DNA of 64,000 bases from Desulfuromonadaceae bacterium (GCA_028681335.1 JAQUIT010000003.1:124001-188000), one strand, 5' to 3'. Positions 19,087 to 28,828 are shown, counted from the first letter of the stretch. Translations and numbers: made by a program. Notes: generated by a model from the letters alone, not told the origin.

Positions 19087-19701
19087 ATGAATATTATCAA
19101 AGCGATACTCACATTATGCATCATTGGAACCGTCGTAATTGCGGTCCTCTTCATTGATTTTACCTACAAAACATTTTCGTATCGTCAGAACACGCAGAAG
19201 GTGGATGCGATAGTGGTTCTGGCTGGTGGGAAAGGGCGTGTAGAGGAGGGGGTACGCCTTTTTCGTGAGTCACGTGCGGAACATCTTTTCTTTATAGGTG
19301 TTGACCCGTCTGTCATAAAGAGCGACCTGTATCGTCCAAAGCATGGTGATCCTTCGGCTGATAAAGTTGTTCTTGAAAAGGCCTCCAGAAATACTCTTGA
19401 AAACTCAATTTTCGGGCGTGACCTGATTGTACGAAGTGGAATTCACTCCGTGCTTCTGATCACCTCGCGCTATCATCTCAAGCGCGCTTCAATACTGTTT
19501 CGCAATTCTCTACCAAGAGATGTCACCATTATTCCGTATCCTGTTGATTCGGTAAATCTGAAAGAGTCCTGGTGGAACCACGGTGGCAGTTTTCAATTGT
19601 TGTTCCGGGAGTTTTATAAATACTGCATGTTCAGAGCGTTTTTTCTGCTCGCCCCCGAAGAACTTCGACAAAGTGTGCTGCCGACCGTTTCCGGCGGGTA
19701 A
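19087..19701 (+). CDS. DUF218 (ElyC/SanA/YdcF-like) envelope protein
   Basis: 204 residues with an N-terminal membrane anchor (about 5-26, ILTLCIIGTVVIAVLFIDFTY). The DUF218 domain follows: DAIVVLAGGKGRVEEGVRLF, ASRNTLENSIFGRDLI and VLLITSRYHLKRASILF. Members act at the cell envelope (E. coli ElyC and SanA affect peptidoglycan precursor supply and vancomycin resistance), but the exact reaction is unknown. No partner gene; it is followed by thrC after 69 bp. Confidence 0.85.
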   Translation: MNIIKAILTLCIIGTVVIAVLFIDFTYKTFSYRQNTQKVDAIVVLAGGKGRVEEGVRLFRESRAEHLFFIGVDPSVIKSDLYRPKHGDPSADKVVLEKASRNTLENSIFGRDLIVRSGIHSVLLITSRYHLKRASILFRNSLPRDVTIIPYPVDSVNLKESWWNHGGSFQLLFREFYKYCMFRAFFLLAPEELRQSVLPTVSGG

Positions 19702-19770
19702 CACCACTTCCATATTTAATCGCTATCTGCTATAATTAACAACTTATCTTACACGTGAAAGGTCTTTACC

Positions 19771-21156
19771 ATGCGTTATATCAGTACCCGTGGCGGCATC
19801 AATCCAATTCCGTTTAAAGATGCGGTTATGATGGGACTCGCTTCTGACGGCGGGTTGCTTCTGCCGCAATCCTATCCGCTTGTCACCAGAGAGCAGCTTG
19901 AATCCTGGCGTGGACTCAGCTATCCGGAGCTGGCTTTTGAAGTTATCTCACGTTTTGTCGATGATATCCCTGCCGTTGATCTGAAAAAGCTGATTGAGCA
20001 TTCTTACGCCAGCTTTTCCCACCCTGAGGTAACGCCGGTTGTCAAACGGGATGGAATCTATATTCTTGAACTGTTTCATGGTGTCACTCTTGCCTTCAAG
20101 GACGTTGCTCTGCAGTTTCTGGGTAACCTGTTCGAATATATCCTTGCGGAACGTAATCAAAAACTGAACATAATCGGCGCCACCTCTGGTGACACCGGCA
20201 GTGCCGCAATTCATGGGGTTCGCGGCAAAAAGGGCATTTCGATTTTTATTCTGCACCCTCATGGCAAGACTTCTGCGGTTCAGGCGTTGCAGATGACCTC
20301 CGTTACCGATGCCAATGTTCACAACATAGCCGTGCGTGGCACCTTTGATGATTGTCAGGATATGGTTAAGGAGCTCTTCGGGGATCTGGAATTCAAGGAG
20401 AAATATTCGCTGGGTGCCGTCAATTCGATCAACTGGGCACGCGTGCTGGCACAGGTGGTCTATTATTTCTATGCCTGGCTGCGGGTCACTGACGAAACTG
20501 CTGCCCCGGTTAATTTTTCTGTACCCACCGGGAACTTTGGCGATATTTTTGCCGGTTATGTCGCCAAAAAAATGGGACTTCCTGTTGATAAACTGCTGTT
20601 GGCGACAAATGAAAACAATATTCTGACCCGTTTCATCAATAAGTCTGATTATTCACTCAGTGGAGTTGTTTCGACTGTTTCACCTTCAATGGATATCCAG
20701 ATCGCTTCCAATTTCGAGCGCTATCTGTTCCATCTGTTTGCCGAAAATCCCGAACGTGTTAAAGAAGCGTTTGCAGAGCTGAAGGAGCGTGGTCGTGTTT
20801 CGTGTTCTTCAGGCGAAATGGCTCAGGTTCGAAATGATTTCTGCTCTGCCTCTGTGAATCAGGAAGCCACTCTGCAGGAAATACGGGAGTTTTATGCAGA
20901 GACCGGTTACCTGCTTGACCCCCATACGGCGGTCGGCGTCAGAGCCGCTCTTGAGCTATTGCCGCCAGACTCTTCCAGAATATGTCTTGCCACTGCTCAC
21001 CCGGCAAAGTTCAGTGAAACAGTCGAGCGGTCACTCGGGTTCCAGGTTCCTGTACCCGACTCAGTCAAGGAGCTATACGGGAAACCGACCAGATGCGAGA
21101 TCATGGATGCCGACATAGCCAAAGTTCGTGAATTCTTTGTCGCTCACGTAGGGTAG
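19771..21156 (+). CDS. thrC: Threonine synthase
   Basis: Final step of threonine synthesis, converting O-phosphohomoserine to threonine with PLP. 461 residues, of the E. coli-like class. N-terminal MRYISTRGGINPIPFKDAV, PLP lysine K110 in GVTLAFKDVALQFLGN, and GATSGDTGSAAIHGVRGKKGISIFIL for the phosphate-binding loop. GNFGDIFAGYVAKKMGLP and LDPHTAVGVRAALEL complete the family pattern. Followed by murJ after 12 bp. Confidence 0.95.
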   Translation: MRYISTRGGINPIPFKDAVMMGLASDGGLLLPQSYPLVTREQLESWRGLSYPELAFEVISRFVDDIPAVDLKKLIEHSYASFSHPEVTPVVKRDGIYILELFHGVTLAFKDVALQFLGNLFEYILAERNQKLNIIGATSGDTGSAAIHGVRGKKGISIFILHPHGKTSAVQALQMTSVTDANVHNIAVRGTFDDCQDMVKELFGDLEFKEKYSLGAVNSINWARVLAQVVYYFYAWLRVTDETAAPVNFSVPTGNFGDIFAGYVAKKMGLPVDKLLLATNENNILTRFINKSDYSLSGVVSTVSPSMDIQIASNFERYLFHLFAENPERVKEAFAELKERGRVSCSSGEMAQVRNDFCSASVNQEATLQEIREFYAETGYLLDPHTAVGVRAALELLPPDSSRICLATAHPAKFSETVERSLGFQVPVPDSVKELYGKPTRCEIMDADIAKVREFFVAHVG

Positions 21157-21168
21157 ATAGCCCGCGCC

Positions 21169-22737
21169 ATGTCAGAAAAAAGGAATATAGCCAGGGCTGC
21201 CGGGATACTTGGCAGCGCCACGATGCTGTCCCGTATAATGGGTATGGTCCGGGATATGGTGGTGTCGCGTCTTTTTGGCGCCGGCCTGGCAACCGATGCG
21301 TTCTTTGCCGCTTTTCAGATTCCCAACATGCTGCGCCGTTTTTTTGCCGAGGGAGCTCTGACTTCCGCATTTGTACCGACCTTTTCAGCGACGCTCACCA
21401 AGAGTGGGGATGATAAAGCTCGCGAGCTTGCCAATACCAGCTTCACCCTGCTTACGATTGTTATGGCACTTGTTACTCTGGGCGGAATCATCCTCTCTCC
21501 CCTCATTGTCAGCCTGATGTTCCCCGGTTTCAAAGCCGAACCGGGTAAATTCGAATTAGCTGTTCTGCTCAATCGCCTGATGTTTCCCTACATATTCTTT
21601 ATCAGTCTGGTCGCCCTCTGTATGGGTATTCTCAATACGCTGCGGCACTTCTTTACACCTGCCATCTCGACCGTATTCCTGAATATCTCCATGATTGTCG
21701 CTGCCCTCTGTCTGCGTGGTTTCTTTGAGGCACCCATTACCGCGCTGGCGGTCGGAGTGCTGATCGGAGGCTGCATTCAGCTGGCCCTGCAGATACCGGT
21801 GCTGTGGAAAAAAGGGTTTCCGCCCAAGCCGAATTTTAATTTCAGCTCCCCGGAAGTGCGTTCCATCGCCCTGTTGATGTTGCCGTCGGTTTTCGGGGTA
21901 GGGGTGTACTATCTGAATATAACGGTCAGTGCCATCTTGGCGTCACTGCTGCCTCAGGGAAGCGTTTCATATCTCTATTATGCCCAACGGTTGTTCGAGT
22001 TTCCTCAGGGGATCTTTACGGTGTCGGTAGCACAGGCGGTATTGCCGTCAATGAGCAGGCAGGCGGCCGCCGGTGATGTTGCCGCAATGAAGGAAACAAT
22101 CTCATTCGGAGTGCGCTTGACGCTCTTTATTACCATTCCAGCCATGGCCGGTCTGATGGTCTGCTCAACGCCCATTTTCAGTCTTATATTCATGGGTGGC
22201 GTTTTCGACTATCAAACCGCTGTGAACTCTGCTTCCGCGCTGCTTTACTACTCCGTAGGCCTCTCTTTTGTTGCATTGACCAGAGTGCTGGCACCGGTCT
22301 TTTATGCTCTTAAGGATACGAGAACCCCTGTAATAACGGCATTTATTACCTTTTTCATCAATCTGGGATTAAGCCTCGTCTTGATGGGGCCGCTCAAGCA
22401 TGGCGGCCTGGCTCTGGCAACGACGCTTTCAGCCTTTTGCAACATGCTGATGCTGCTCTGGCTCTTGAGACGTAAGATCGGCTCTTTTGGAGGAAAGGGT
22501 ATTCTAATCACCGCTGGTAAATCGACCGCTGCATCACTTCCAATGGCGGCGGCGGTCTGGTACCTCTGCTCATCAATCGACTGGTCACAGGCCGGGCATA
22601 AAATGTTGAAAGGGACTGTTCTTGGTGGTTCAATACTCTGCGGAGGTGCCATATATATGCTGATGGTGAAGCTGTTACGTTCTGAAGAAGCTCTTGATGC
22701 TTTAGCACTGCTTGGCAGGAAGCTGAAGAGGGGTTAG
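21169..22737 (+). CDS. murJ: Lipid II flippase MurJ
   Basis: Inner-membrane MOP-superfamily flippase, 522 residues, that moves lipid II across the membrane for peptidoglycan assembly. N-terminal GSATMLSRIMGMVRDMVVSRLFGAG and TDAFFAAFQIPNMLRRFFAEGALTSAFVP are the diagnostic MurJ/MviN blocks, with conserved Arg in each. About 14 membrane helices follow, including YYAQRLFEFPQGIFTVSVAQAVLP. Lies close behind thrC and its stop abuts the ogt start. Confidence 0.95.
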   Translation: MSEKRNIARAAGILGSATMLSRIMGMVRDMVVSRLFGAGLATDAFFAAFQIPNMLRRFFAEGALTSAFVPTFSATLTKSGDDKARELANTSFTLLTIVMALVTLGGIILSPLIVSLMFPGFKAEPGKFELAVLLNRLMFPYIFFISLVALCMGILNTLRHFFTPAISTVFLNISMIVAALCLRGFFEAPITALAVGVLIGGCIQLALQIPVLWKKGFPPKPNFNFSSPEVRSIALLMLPSVFGVGVYYLNITVSAILASLLPQGSVSYLYYAQRLFEFPQGIFTVSVAQAVLPSMSRQAAAGDVAAMKETISFGVRLTLFITIPAMAGLMVCSTPIFSLIFMGGVFDYQTAVNSASALLYYSVGLSFVALTRVLAPVFYALKDTRTPVITAFITFFINLGLSLVLMGPLKHGGLALATTLSAFCNMLMLLWLLRRKIGSFGGKGILITAGKSTAASLPMAAAVWYLCSSIDWSQAGHKMLKGTVLGGSILCGGAIYMLMVKLLRSEEALDALALLGRKLKRG

Positions 22738-23289
22738 ATGACAATATACTGCTCGCATTTTATGACGAGGTACGGATCAGGAAGCGTTTATGCCACCGAT
22801 CTGGGGGTGGTAAAAGTTGAAATTCCGGATCTGAGCCGGTACCAAGCGCCGGCCGACAGGATATCTCCGGAGTTAGGCTCATCCAGTCTGACCGCGCTCA
22901 CCGCGCAAATGCTGCTGCGGTATTTCCAGGGTGAGTGTATTGATTTTGCTGACATTCCGGTTTTTCTGGACGCGATGACGCCGTTTCGCCAGAATGTTCT
23001 CAATGCTACCAGACTCCTTAAATATGGTGAAATAAGCACCTACGGGCAGATAGCGTGTGAGTGTGCTTCACCGCGTGCCGCCCGTGCCGTTGGGGGGGCA
23101 TTGGCCTCTAATCCGGTCCCGATTGTCATTCCCTGTCACCGTGTTGTTGCATCCGATGGTCGTCTGACCGGTTTCTCGGCCCCGGGCAGTTTGAACACAA
23201 AGATGCTGCTACTGAAGATGGAAGGTGCTGAATTCAAAGGGTTGTTGGTGGCTAAAAAATCGATGGTTATGCACAGGAAGTCCGGATAA
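22738..23289 (+). CDS. ogt: Methylated-DNA--protein-cysteine methyltransferase
   Basis: Suicide DNA repair protein removing alkyl groups from O6-methylguanine. The acceptor is C133 in PIVIPCHRVVASDG, the MGMT signature; the preceding AVGGALASNPVP and upstream YGEISTYGQIA helix-turn-helix region (about 98-110) are also typical. 183 residues. The ATG starts immediately after the murJ stop (TAGATG), so it is coupled to murJ. The C-terminal tail past the domain is slightly long. Confidence 0.93.
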   Translation: MTIYCSHFMTRYGSGSVYATDLGVVKVEIPDLSRYQAPADRISPELGSSSLTALTAQMLLRYFQGECIDFADIPVFLDAMTPFRQNVLNATRLLKYGEISTYGQIACECASPRAARAVGGALASNPVPIVIPCHRVVASDGRLTGFSAPGSLNTKMLLLKMEGAEFKGLLVAKKSMVMHRKSG

Positions 23290-23454
23290 TAAAAAGAGTT
23301 TTTGTCGCTAAAAAAACCTTGCCGGTGCAACCCCCTAATTTTATTGTAAACAACTGTAAGTTGTTGTAAATACGTATAAAGAGTGCTGTATAAAAAAACG
23401 GCATTTCGGATAAAACAGTTACAAAAATATGACTTTTGCAGATCGTCAACATTG

Positions 23455-23488
23455 TTATTCACAGGTTGTCCACAAAATTTGTTGATAA
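23455..23488 (+). other. Cluster of DnaA-box-like sites in AT-rich spacer
   Basis: TTATTCACA (23455-23463) fits the DnaA consensus TTATNCACA exactly; TTGTCCACA (23466-23474) differs from TTATCCACA at one base; TGTTGATAA (23480-23488) is a one-mismatch box on the other strand. The surrounding spacer (23290-23529) is AT-rich and gene-free. Functional binding is unproven. Confidence 0.4.
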
Positions 23489-23529
23489 GAATAAGATCTC
23501 TGTAAAAACAGTTAGATATATGAAACTCA

Positions 23530-24324
23530 TTAAAGCTCGTTATTGCGTTCGACTGTCTTTGCCATTTCCCAGAGCTTGTCCATATCTTCGAGAGTAGCTT
23601 TCTGCATTGGCACACCTTGACGAAGTAACTCCGCTTCAACGTAACTGAAACGTTTTTGAAAACGGTTTATGGTTTTACGCAGAGCCTCCTCCGGGTTGAG
23701 ATTCAAAAAACGTCCCAGATTTGCGATGGCAAACAGTAAATCACCCAGCTCGTCTTCCATGCGTGCCGGATCCCCACCGTCCCACGCTTCTTCAAATTCG
23801 TGCAGTTCCTCCATGACTTTTGCGAAGACCTGATCGGAGTGTTCCCAGTCAAAGCCAACCCGTGAAGCTTTTTCTCCAATCTTATGGGCCTTCATCAGTG
23901 CCGGAAGGTGATCGGGGACTCCTGAAAGGGCAGATGGGCGTTCATCCCCCTTCTCCAGCTTTTTGATTTTCTCCCAGTTTTCAATCTGTGCAGTGCTGTC
24001 CTTGATTTCAAGATCACCAAACACATGTGGATGGCGACGGATCAGTTTAGCGCAGAGCGTGGTGATAATATCATTGATGGTGAAGCCGCCAGATTCCTCG
24101 GCAATTGCGGCATGGAAAACCGGTTGCAGCAGCAGGTCGCCCAGCTCTTCTTTCAGATGTTGCGGAGATTTTTCGTCGATGGCCTCTATAACCTCATAGG
24201 TTTCCTCAATCAGGTAGCGGGTAAGGCTCTCATGGGTCTGTTCAGCATCCCACGGGCAACCGCCGGGGGCACGCAGCTTGCGCATTATAGCTATGAGCTG
24301 GTCGAATGTGTATGTTGTGTTCAT
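23530..24324 (-). CDS. mazG: Nucleoside triphosphate pyrophosphohydrolase MazG
   Basis: House-cleaning all-alpha NTP pyrophosphohydrolase, 264 residues with two MazG repeats. First repeat has CPWDAEQTHESLTRYLIEETYEVIEAID and EELGDLLLQPVFHA; second has DEEWDG-like EEAWDGGDPARMEDELGDLLFAIANLGRFL. I place the start at 24324 (MNTTYTFDQLIAIMRKLRAP) because GAGGTGA precedes it; the frame is open to 24387 but without homology. Convergent with ogt; divergent from recG. Confidence 0.94.
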   Translation of the reverse strand: MNTTYTFDQLIAIMRKLRAPGGCPWDAEQTHESLTRYLIEETYEVIEAIDEKSPQHLKEELGDLLLQPVFHAAIAEESGGFTINDIITTLCAKLIRRHPHVFGDLEIKDSTAQIENWEKIKKLEKGDERPSALSGVPDHLPALMKAHKIGEKASRVGFDWEHSDQVFAKVMEELHEFEEAWDGGDPARMEDELGDLLFAIANLGRFLNLNPEEALRKTINRFQKRFSYVEAELLRQGVPMQKATLEDMDKLWEMAKTVERNNEL

Positions 24325-24535
24325 GATGGTCACCTCGTAGTCGATTGTTCTCAGATTAGTGTCACGTCGTTTCAATAAGCACGGCATTTAGCGTTTCCAT
24401 CTTTAACATTCTGACAGATATGCCTGCTGAGAGGACTCTTGTCAATGAAACTGGGCGAAATTATGTGGACAACGCATGATAAAGGATATTATGTTTGCCG
24501 CCTGATCACTACTTTGTCGCGCTGCAGGAATGTGC

Positions 24536-26845
24536 ATGTCCACAGTTATACTTAGCGAAAATAGCTCAGTTGCAATTCCCCCTGAAATACTGAAAAAACT
24601 TGGCCTTGCTCCAGGTGACGCTCTTACCGTAGAAGTGATTAACGGAGAGCTTGTTGTCCGCCCCGTTGTTAAAGTGTCCGTAAAAGAGGCTCCGGTTGCC
24701 GGTAAAAGCGTGAAAGAAGTCATCTCTCGCAAAAATCTGGAGACAGGAATTCAGTTTATTAAAGGTATCGGCCCAAAGCTGGCTGCTCTCTTGGAAAAAA
24801 GGGGAATCCGCACGGTTGAGGACGCCTTTTATATCTTGCCGCTCCGTTACGAAGATCGTCGTCAACTGGTTCCAATCGCGTCACTTAGCCCCGGAGGCAG
24901 CGCTGTCTTTTTCGGGACTGTTGTGTTTGCGGATGCCACTACGACCAAGGGTGGCAGGCGTGTGTTTGAGGCGCAGCTGCGTGATGATAGCGGCACAATT
25001 GTCTGCAAGTGGTTTCATGCCAATGCCGTCTGGATGAAGCGGACCTGGAAGGTCGGACGCGTTGGTGTTTTTAGCGGTGAGGTGAGCCAGTTCGGCTACC
25101 AGCGTGAAGTTCATCATCCCGATGTAGAATGGCTTCCTGAAGGGGGAGATATATCGTCACTGCTGGCCTCGGATCCGGCCAATTTTGGACGAATAGTGCC
25201 GGTTTATCCTTTGACGGAGGGGATACATCAGAAAACGATGCGCCGGGTTATGCGCGAAGTTGTGGATGTTTTTCTGTCTAATATCGAGGGTGTTATTCCT
25301 GCCGCACTCTGGCCCGTTGAATTTCCACACCTCCGACAGGCTCTGGGGCAGATACATTTACCACCTCCTGAAGCAGACCTTGATGCTTTGAACCACGGAG
25401 CCACGCCGGCGCACCAAGCTTTGGCGTTTGACGAATTCTTTTTCTGGGAATTGGGGCTTGCTCTCAAAAAACAGGGGGTGTTGAAGGAAGAAGGGGTTGC
25501 CTTTAGGGTGACCCACCGCTACACCAAAGAGCTGGTTCGTCTGCTTCCCTTTGAGCTGACAACCGCTCAGCGGCGGGTGTTGGCGGAAATCAAGGCTGAT
25601 ATGATGGCCCCGCATCCGATGCACCGTCTGGTTCAGGGTGACGTGGGCAGCGGCAAGACCCTGGTGGCGTTGATGGCGGCACTGATTGCCGTAGAGAACG
25701 GTTATCAGGTTGCCATTATGGCACCAACCGAAATACTGGCAGAGCAGCACTGGCATACTATTCACCGCTGGTGTTCACAGATGGGGCTGGATGTCATTTT
25801 ACTGACTGCATCCCTTAAGGGGAAAGCTAAAAAAAATGCGCTGGAGCAGGCAGCTAACGGCAGCGCCCAGATCATCATCGGCACCCACGCGGTTATTCAG
25901 GAAAAAGTGGAATTTGCGAATCTTGGTCTGGGCGTGATTGATGAACAGCACCGTTTTGGTGTTTTGCAGCGCGGCGTCATGAAGAAAAAGGGTGCAAATC
26001 CGGATATCTTGGTCATGACAGCTACTCCGATCCCACGCACTCTCGCCATGACGCTTTTTGGAGACCTCGAACTGTCGGTTATTGATGAGATGCCGCCAGG
26101 CAGGCTCCCAATTGAGACGAGGATTTTTTTTGAGTCACGTCGCCTGAAACTCTATGATATGATCCGCGATCAAGTCCGCTTGGGGCGTCAGGTGTACATC
26201 ATCTATCCGCTCGTCGAAGAATCAGAGAAAACGGACTTGAAGGCTGCCAGCCAGATGGCGGAACATCTGCAGGTTGATATATTCCCGGAATTACGGGTTG
26301 GCTTGCTGCATGGCAGATTGAGTCCGGTGGAAAAGGAAGCGGTTATGACCTCCTTTACAAACCGCGAGTTTGATATTCTTGTTTCAACCACGGTGATTGA
26401 GGTTGGTATTGATGTCCCCAATGCTTCCGTGATGATAATTGAACATGCAGAACGTTTCGGCCTTTCGCAGTTGCATCAGTTGCGGGGCAGGGTAGGTCGA
26501 GGGAGAGAGAAGTCGTACTGTATCCTGATGACGAGCGGTAAATTGTCTGAAGACGGGGAAAAACGTCTGCGCGTCATGGAATCAACGGGTGATGGCTTCA
26601 GGATAGCGGAAGCCGATCTGGAGATAAGGGGCCCGGGTGATTTCCTCGGCACCCGCCAGGCCGGCATGCCGGATTTTCGTGTTGCCAATATACTGCGAGA
26701 CGGTAGTCTGCTGGAAAAAGCCCGTCAGGCGGCTTTTGATCTGCTGGAGAACGATCAGGAGCTGAATAATCCGTTGCATGCTCCATTGCGCGATGAGCTG
26801 CTGCGGCGCTGGGGCAAACGGCTGGAACTTGCGGCAATAGGATAG
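24536..26845 (+). CDS. recG: ATP-dependent DNA helicase RecG with an AbrB-like N-terminal domain
   Basis: RecG remodels stalled replication forks and Holliday junctions. After an unusual N-terminus the protein has the RecG wedge region (FIKGIGPKLAALLEKRGIRTVEDAFYILPLRYEDRR, about 75-110), then the helicase core: GDVGSGKT Walker A (about 366-373), VIDEQHRFGV (DEQH box), MTATPIPRTLAMTLFGD and HQLRGRVGRG. Residues 1-45 (VILSENSSVAIPPEILKKLG, then LAPGDALTVEVINGELVVRP) look like a SpoVT/AbrB DNA-binding hairpin, not seen in E. coli RecG. ATG 24536 is favoured over 24530 since AGGA lies six bases upstream. 769 residues. Confidence 0.93.
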   Translation: MSTVILSENSSVAIPPEILKKLGLAPGDALTVEVINGELVVRPVVKVSVKEAPVAGKSVKEVISRKNLETGIQFIKGIGPKLAALLEKRGIRTVEDAFYILPLRYEDRRQLVPIASLSPGGSAVFFGTVVFADATTTKGGRRVFEAQLRDDSGTIVCKWFHANAVWMKRTWKVGRVGVFSGEVSQFGYQREVHHPDVEWLPEGGDISSLLASDPANFGRIVPVYPLTEGIHQKTMRRVMREVVDVFLSNIEGVIPAALWPVEFPHLRQALGQIHLPPPEADLDALNHGATPAHQALAFDEFFFWELGLALKKQGVLKEEGVAFRVTHRYTKELVRLLPFELTTAQRRVLAEIKADMMAPHPMHRLVQGDVGSGKTLVALMAALIAVENGYQVAIMAPTEILAEQHWHTIHRWCSQMGLDVILLTASLKGKAKKNALEQAANGSAQIIIGTHAVIQEKVEFANLGLGVIDEQHRFGVLQRGVMKKKGANPDILVMTATPIPRTLAMTLFGDLELSVIDEMPPGRLPIETRIFFESRRLKLYDMIRDQVRLGRQVYIIYPLVEESEKTDLKAASQMAEHLQVDIFPELRVGLLHGRLSPVEKEAVMTSFTNREFDILVSTTVIEVGIDVPNASVMIIEHAERFGLSQLHQLRGRVGRGREKSYCILMTSGKLSEDGEKRLRVMESTGDGFRIAEADLEIRGPGDFLGTRQAGMPDFRVANILRDGSLLEKARQAAFDLLENDQELNNPLHAPLRDELLRRWGKRLELAAIG

Positions 26846-26853
26846 GGAAAGAG

Positions 26854-27825
26854 ATGCAGATTGTAACAGGCATGAACATATATAATAAGATTCTGGATGC
26901 ATCTATTGTCACCATCGGCAATTTTGATGGTGTTCATCGTGGTCACGCAGAGATTTTTTCTCACCTGAGGAGAAAAAGTTGTGACCGTGGCCTTCCCTCC
27001 GTAGTCGTCACTTTTGAGCCGCACCCACTAAAGGTGCTTGCCCCTGAATCAGCTCCGTTGCTGATAACGACGTTTGAACAAAAAACTGCTCTGATCGAGG
27101 AGTCAGGTATTGACTATCTGGTCGTCGTACCTTTTTCCAAAGAGTTTTCCCTGCTGTCAGCACGTGATTTTGTGCTTAATATCCTCTGCACTCCGCTCGG
27201 TATGAAGCATATCATCATCGGACATGATTACGCTTTTGGGAGAGGACGCGAAGGGAGTTTTAAAACACTGGTGAGTCTGGGGGCGCTGAACGGCTTTACC
27301 CTTGAAGATCTGCCGCCGATCGGAGAAGAGGGGGTTGTCTTTAGCAGCAGCTTGGTAAGATCTGCCGTTGCTGAGGGGGATATGGGCGCCGCATCCAGAA
27401 TTCTTGGACGCTATTACCGGATTTCCGGGGCCGTCGTGCATGGGCGTGAAATCGGGCAAACCCTTGGATTCCCAACCGCTAACATATCTACCTCAAACGA
27501 GCTGCTACCCCCTGATGGCGTGTATGCCGTGATGGCCGAGGTTGATGGCCAAATTGTAAAGGGTGCATGCAATATCGGCTTTAATCCTACTTTTGGAGGC
27601 GAGACGCGCACGATTGAGGTGTTTCTGCTTGATTATTCCGGTCTTATTTATGATCACGGGATTGAAGTTCATTTTGTGCAGCGACTGCGGTCTGTGCAGA
27701 AGTTTCCTGATGTCGCAGCACTGAAGAGTGCCATAAGCCGGGATGTTGCAAATGCCCGTATCATACTGGAGAAGGTAAACGCTCATTATCTGAGATGTGG
27801 TGCGAGATCGGAACCCTGTGCGTAA
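26854..27825 (+). CDS. ribF: Bifunctional riboflavin kinase/FMN adenylyltransferase
   Basis: Makes FMN then FAD from riboflavin. 323 residues. The N-terminal adenylyltransferase half has IVTIGNFDGVHRGHAEIF and VVTFEPHPLKVL, and GHDYAFGRGREGSF; the C-terminal kinase half has GRVVHGREIGQTLGFPTANI-like VVHGREIGQTLGFPTANIST and CNIGFNPTFGG. Starts eight bases after recG, so it may be cotranscribed. It overlaps the next gene. Confidence 0.95.
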   Translation: MQIVTGMNIYNKILDASIVTIGNFDGVHRGHAEIFSHLRRKSCDRGLPSVVVTFEPHPLKVLAPESAPLLITTFEQKTALIEESGIDYLVVVPFSKEFSLLSARDFVLNILCTPLGMKHIIIGHDYAFGRGREGSFKTLVSLGALNGFTLEDLPPIGEEGVVFSSSLVRSAVAEGDMGAASRILGRYYRISGAVVHGREIGQTLGFPTANISTSNELLPPDGVYAVMAEVDGQIVKGACNIGFNPTFGGETRTIEVFLLDYSGLIYDHGIEVHFVQRLRSVQKFPDVAALKSAISRDVANARIILEKVNAHYLRCGARSEPCA

Positions 27826-28828
27826 TAAAATTGATCTTAAATTCTGGCTCGGAATCGGTGTCAGTCTGTTTTTTATGGTTCTGCTGCTCGATAAAATAGA
27901 TTTTATAACGCTTGGTGTGGCGCTTCGTTCAGCTGATTACCGTTATATCTTTCTTGCCATCTTTTTTACGTTTGCAAATTATTTTATGCGTGCGGTGCGC
28001 TGGCGTTATCTCCTGATTGCCGTGAGGCCAATTCCTCTTTCCTCACTCTATCGTGCTACAATTATAGGCTATATGGCCAATAATCTGTTGCCGGCACGCC
28101 TGGGAGAGTTTGTTCGGGCATATACGCTAGCACGGCAAGAGCAGCTTGAAGCACCTGCAGTATTTGCTTCATTGGTAATAGATCGCCTTTTTGATGGTTT
28201 TTCGGTGCTTCTTCTCCTTTTGGTTGTGTTATTTACCCTCCGGCTTCCTGCAGGTATGGAAGATGCCGCAATTGCACTAAGAGCAGGCGGAGCGGTGATG
28301 TTTACCCTCTATTGCGCTGTTGCACTGTTTCTTTATCTGTTGAAACGGCAGACTATGCGAACGCTTTCAGCCGTCGGATATCTTCTGAAACCATTTCCGA
28401 AGCGGTTTGCGAGTGCTATTATTCCTCTTCTGGGCTCATTCATCGGGGGGATCAGGTTATCACCTAAGGTAAAGCATTCTGTTACACTGGTTGTCACGTC
28501 AGCCGTAATCTGGCTGTTTTGCCTGCTGTCGGTTAATATGACACTGCGATCGTTTAATATTAATCTGCCACTGTCAGCTTCAATATTCATTTTGATATTA
28601 CTTGTTTTTGCGGTTATGGTGCCCGCTTCTCCCGGCTTTATCGGCACATATCATTATGCCTGCTACAAGGGGCTCGCTGTTTTTGACGTCCCCGAAACCA
28701 CATCGGTCAGTGTTGCACTGATTATGCACGGCACCGGTTTTTTTCCGGTCATCATTGCCGGTGTATACTATCTCTGGAAAAACAAGTTATCTCTCAATGA
28801 ACTTCAAGGGGCGGAAGAGTCCAGATGA
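27797..28828 (+). CDS. Flippase-like/lysylphosphatidylglycerol synthase-type membrane protein
   Basis: 343-residue polytopic membrane protein of the flippase-like (UPF0104, MprF-N/AglD) family. Characteristic blocks: MRAVRWRYLLIA, IGYMANNLLPARLGEFVRAYTLARQE, ASLVIDRLFDGFSVL, and ASPGFIGTYHYACYKGLAVF near the end. Such proteins translocate or handle lipid-linked substrates; the substrate here is unknown. Start could be GTG at 27797 (29-bp overlap with ribF) or GTG at 27818 (8-bp overlap, GGAA upstream). Its stop overlaps the next gene by ATGA, and the partner is also a membrane protein of the glycosyltransferase type, so both may modify envelope glycans. Confidence 0.85.
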   Translation: MVRDRNPVRNKIDLKFWLGIGVSLFFMVLLLDKIDFITLGVALRSADYRYIFLAIFFTFANYFMRAVRWRYLLIAVRPIPLSSLYRATIIGYMANNLLPARLGEFVRAYTLARQEQLEAPAVFASLVIDRLFDGFSVLLLLLVVLFTLRLPAGMEDAAIALRAGGAVMFTLYCAVALFLYLLKRQTMRTLSAVGYLLKPFPKRFASAIIPLLGSFIGGIRLSPKVKHSVTLVVTSAVIWLFCLLSVNMTLRSFNINLPLSASIFILILLVFAVMVPASPGFIGTYHYACYKGLAVFDVPETTSVSVALIMHGTGFFPVIIAGVYYLWKNKLSLNELQGAEESR

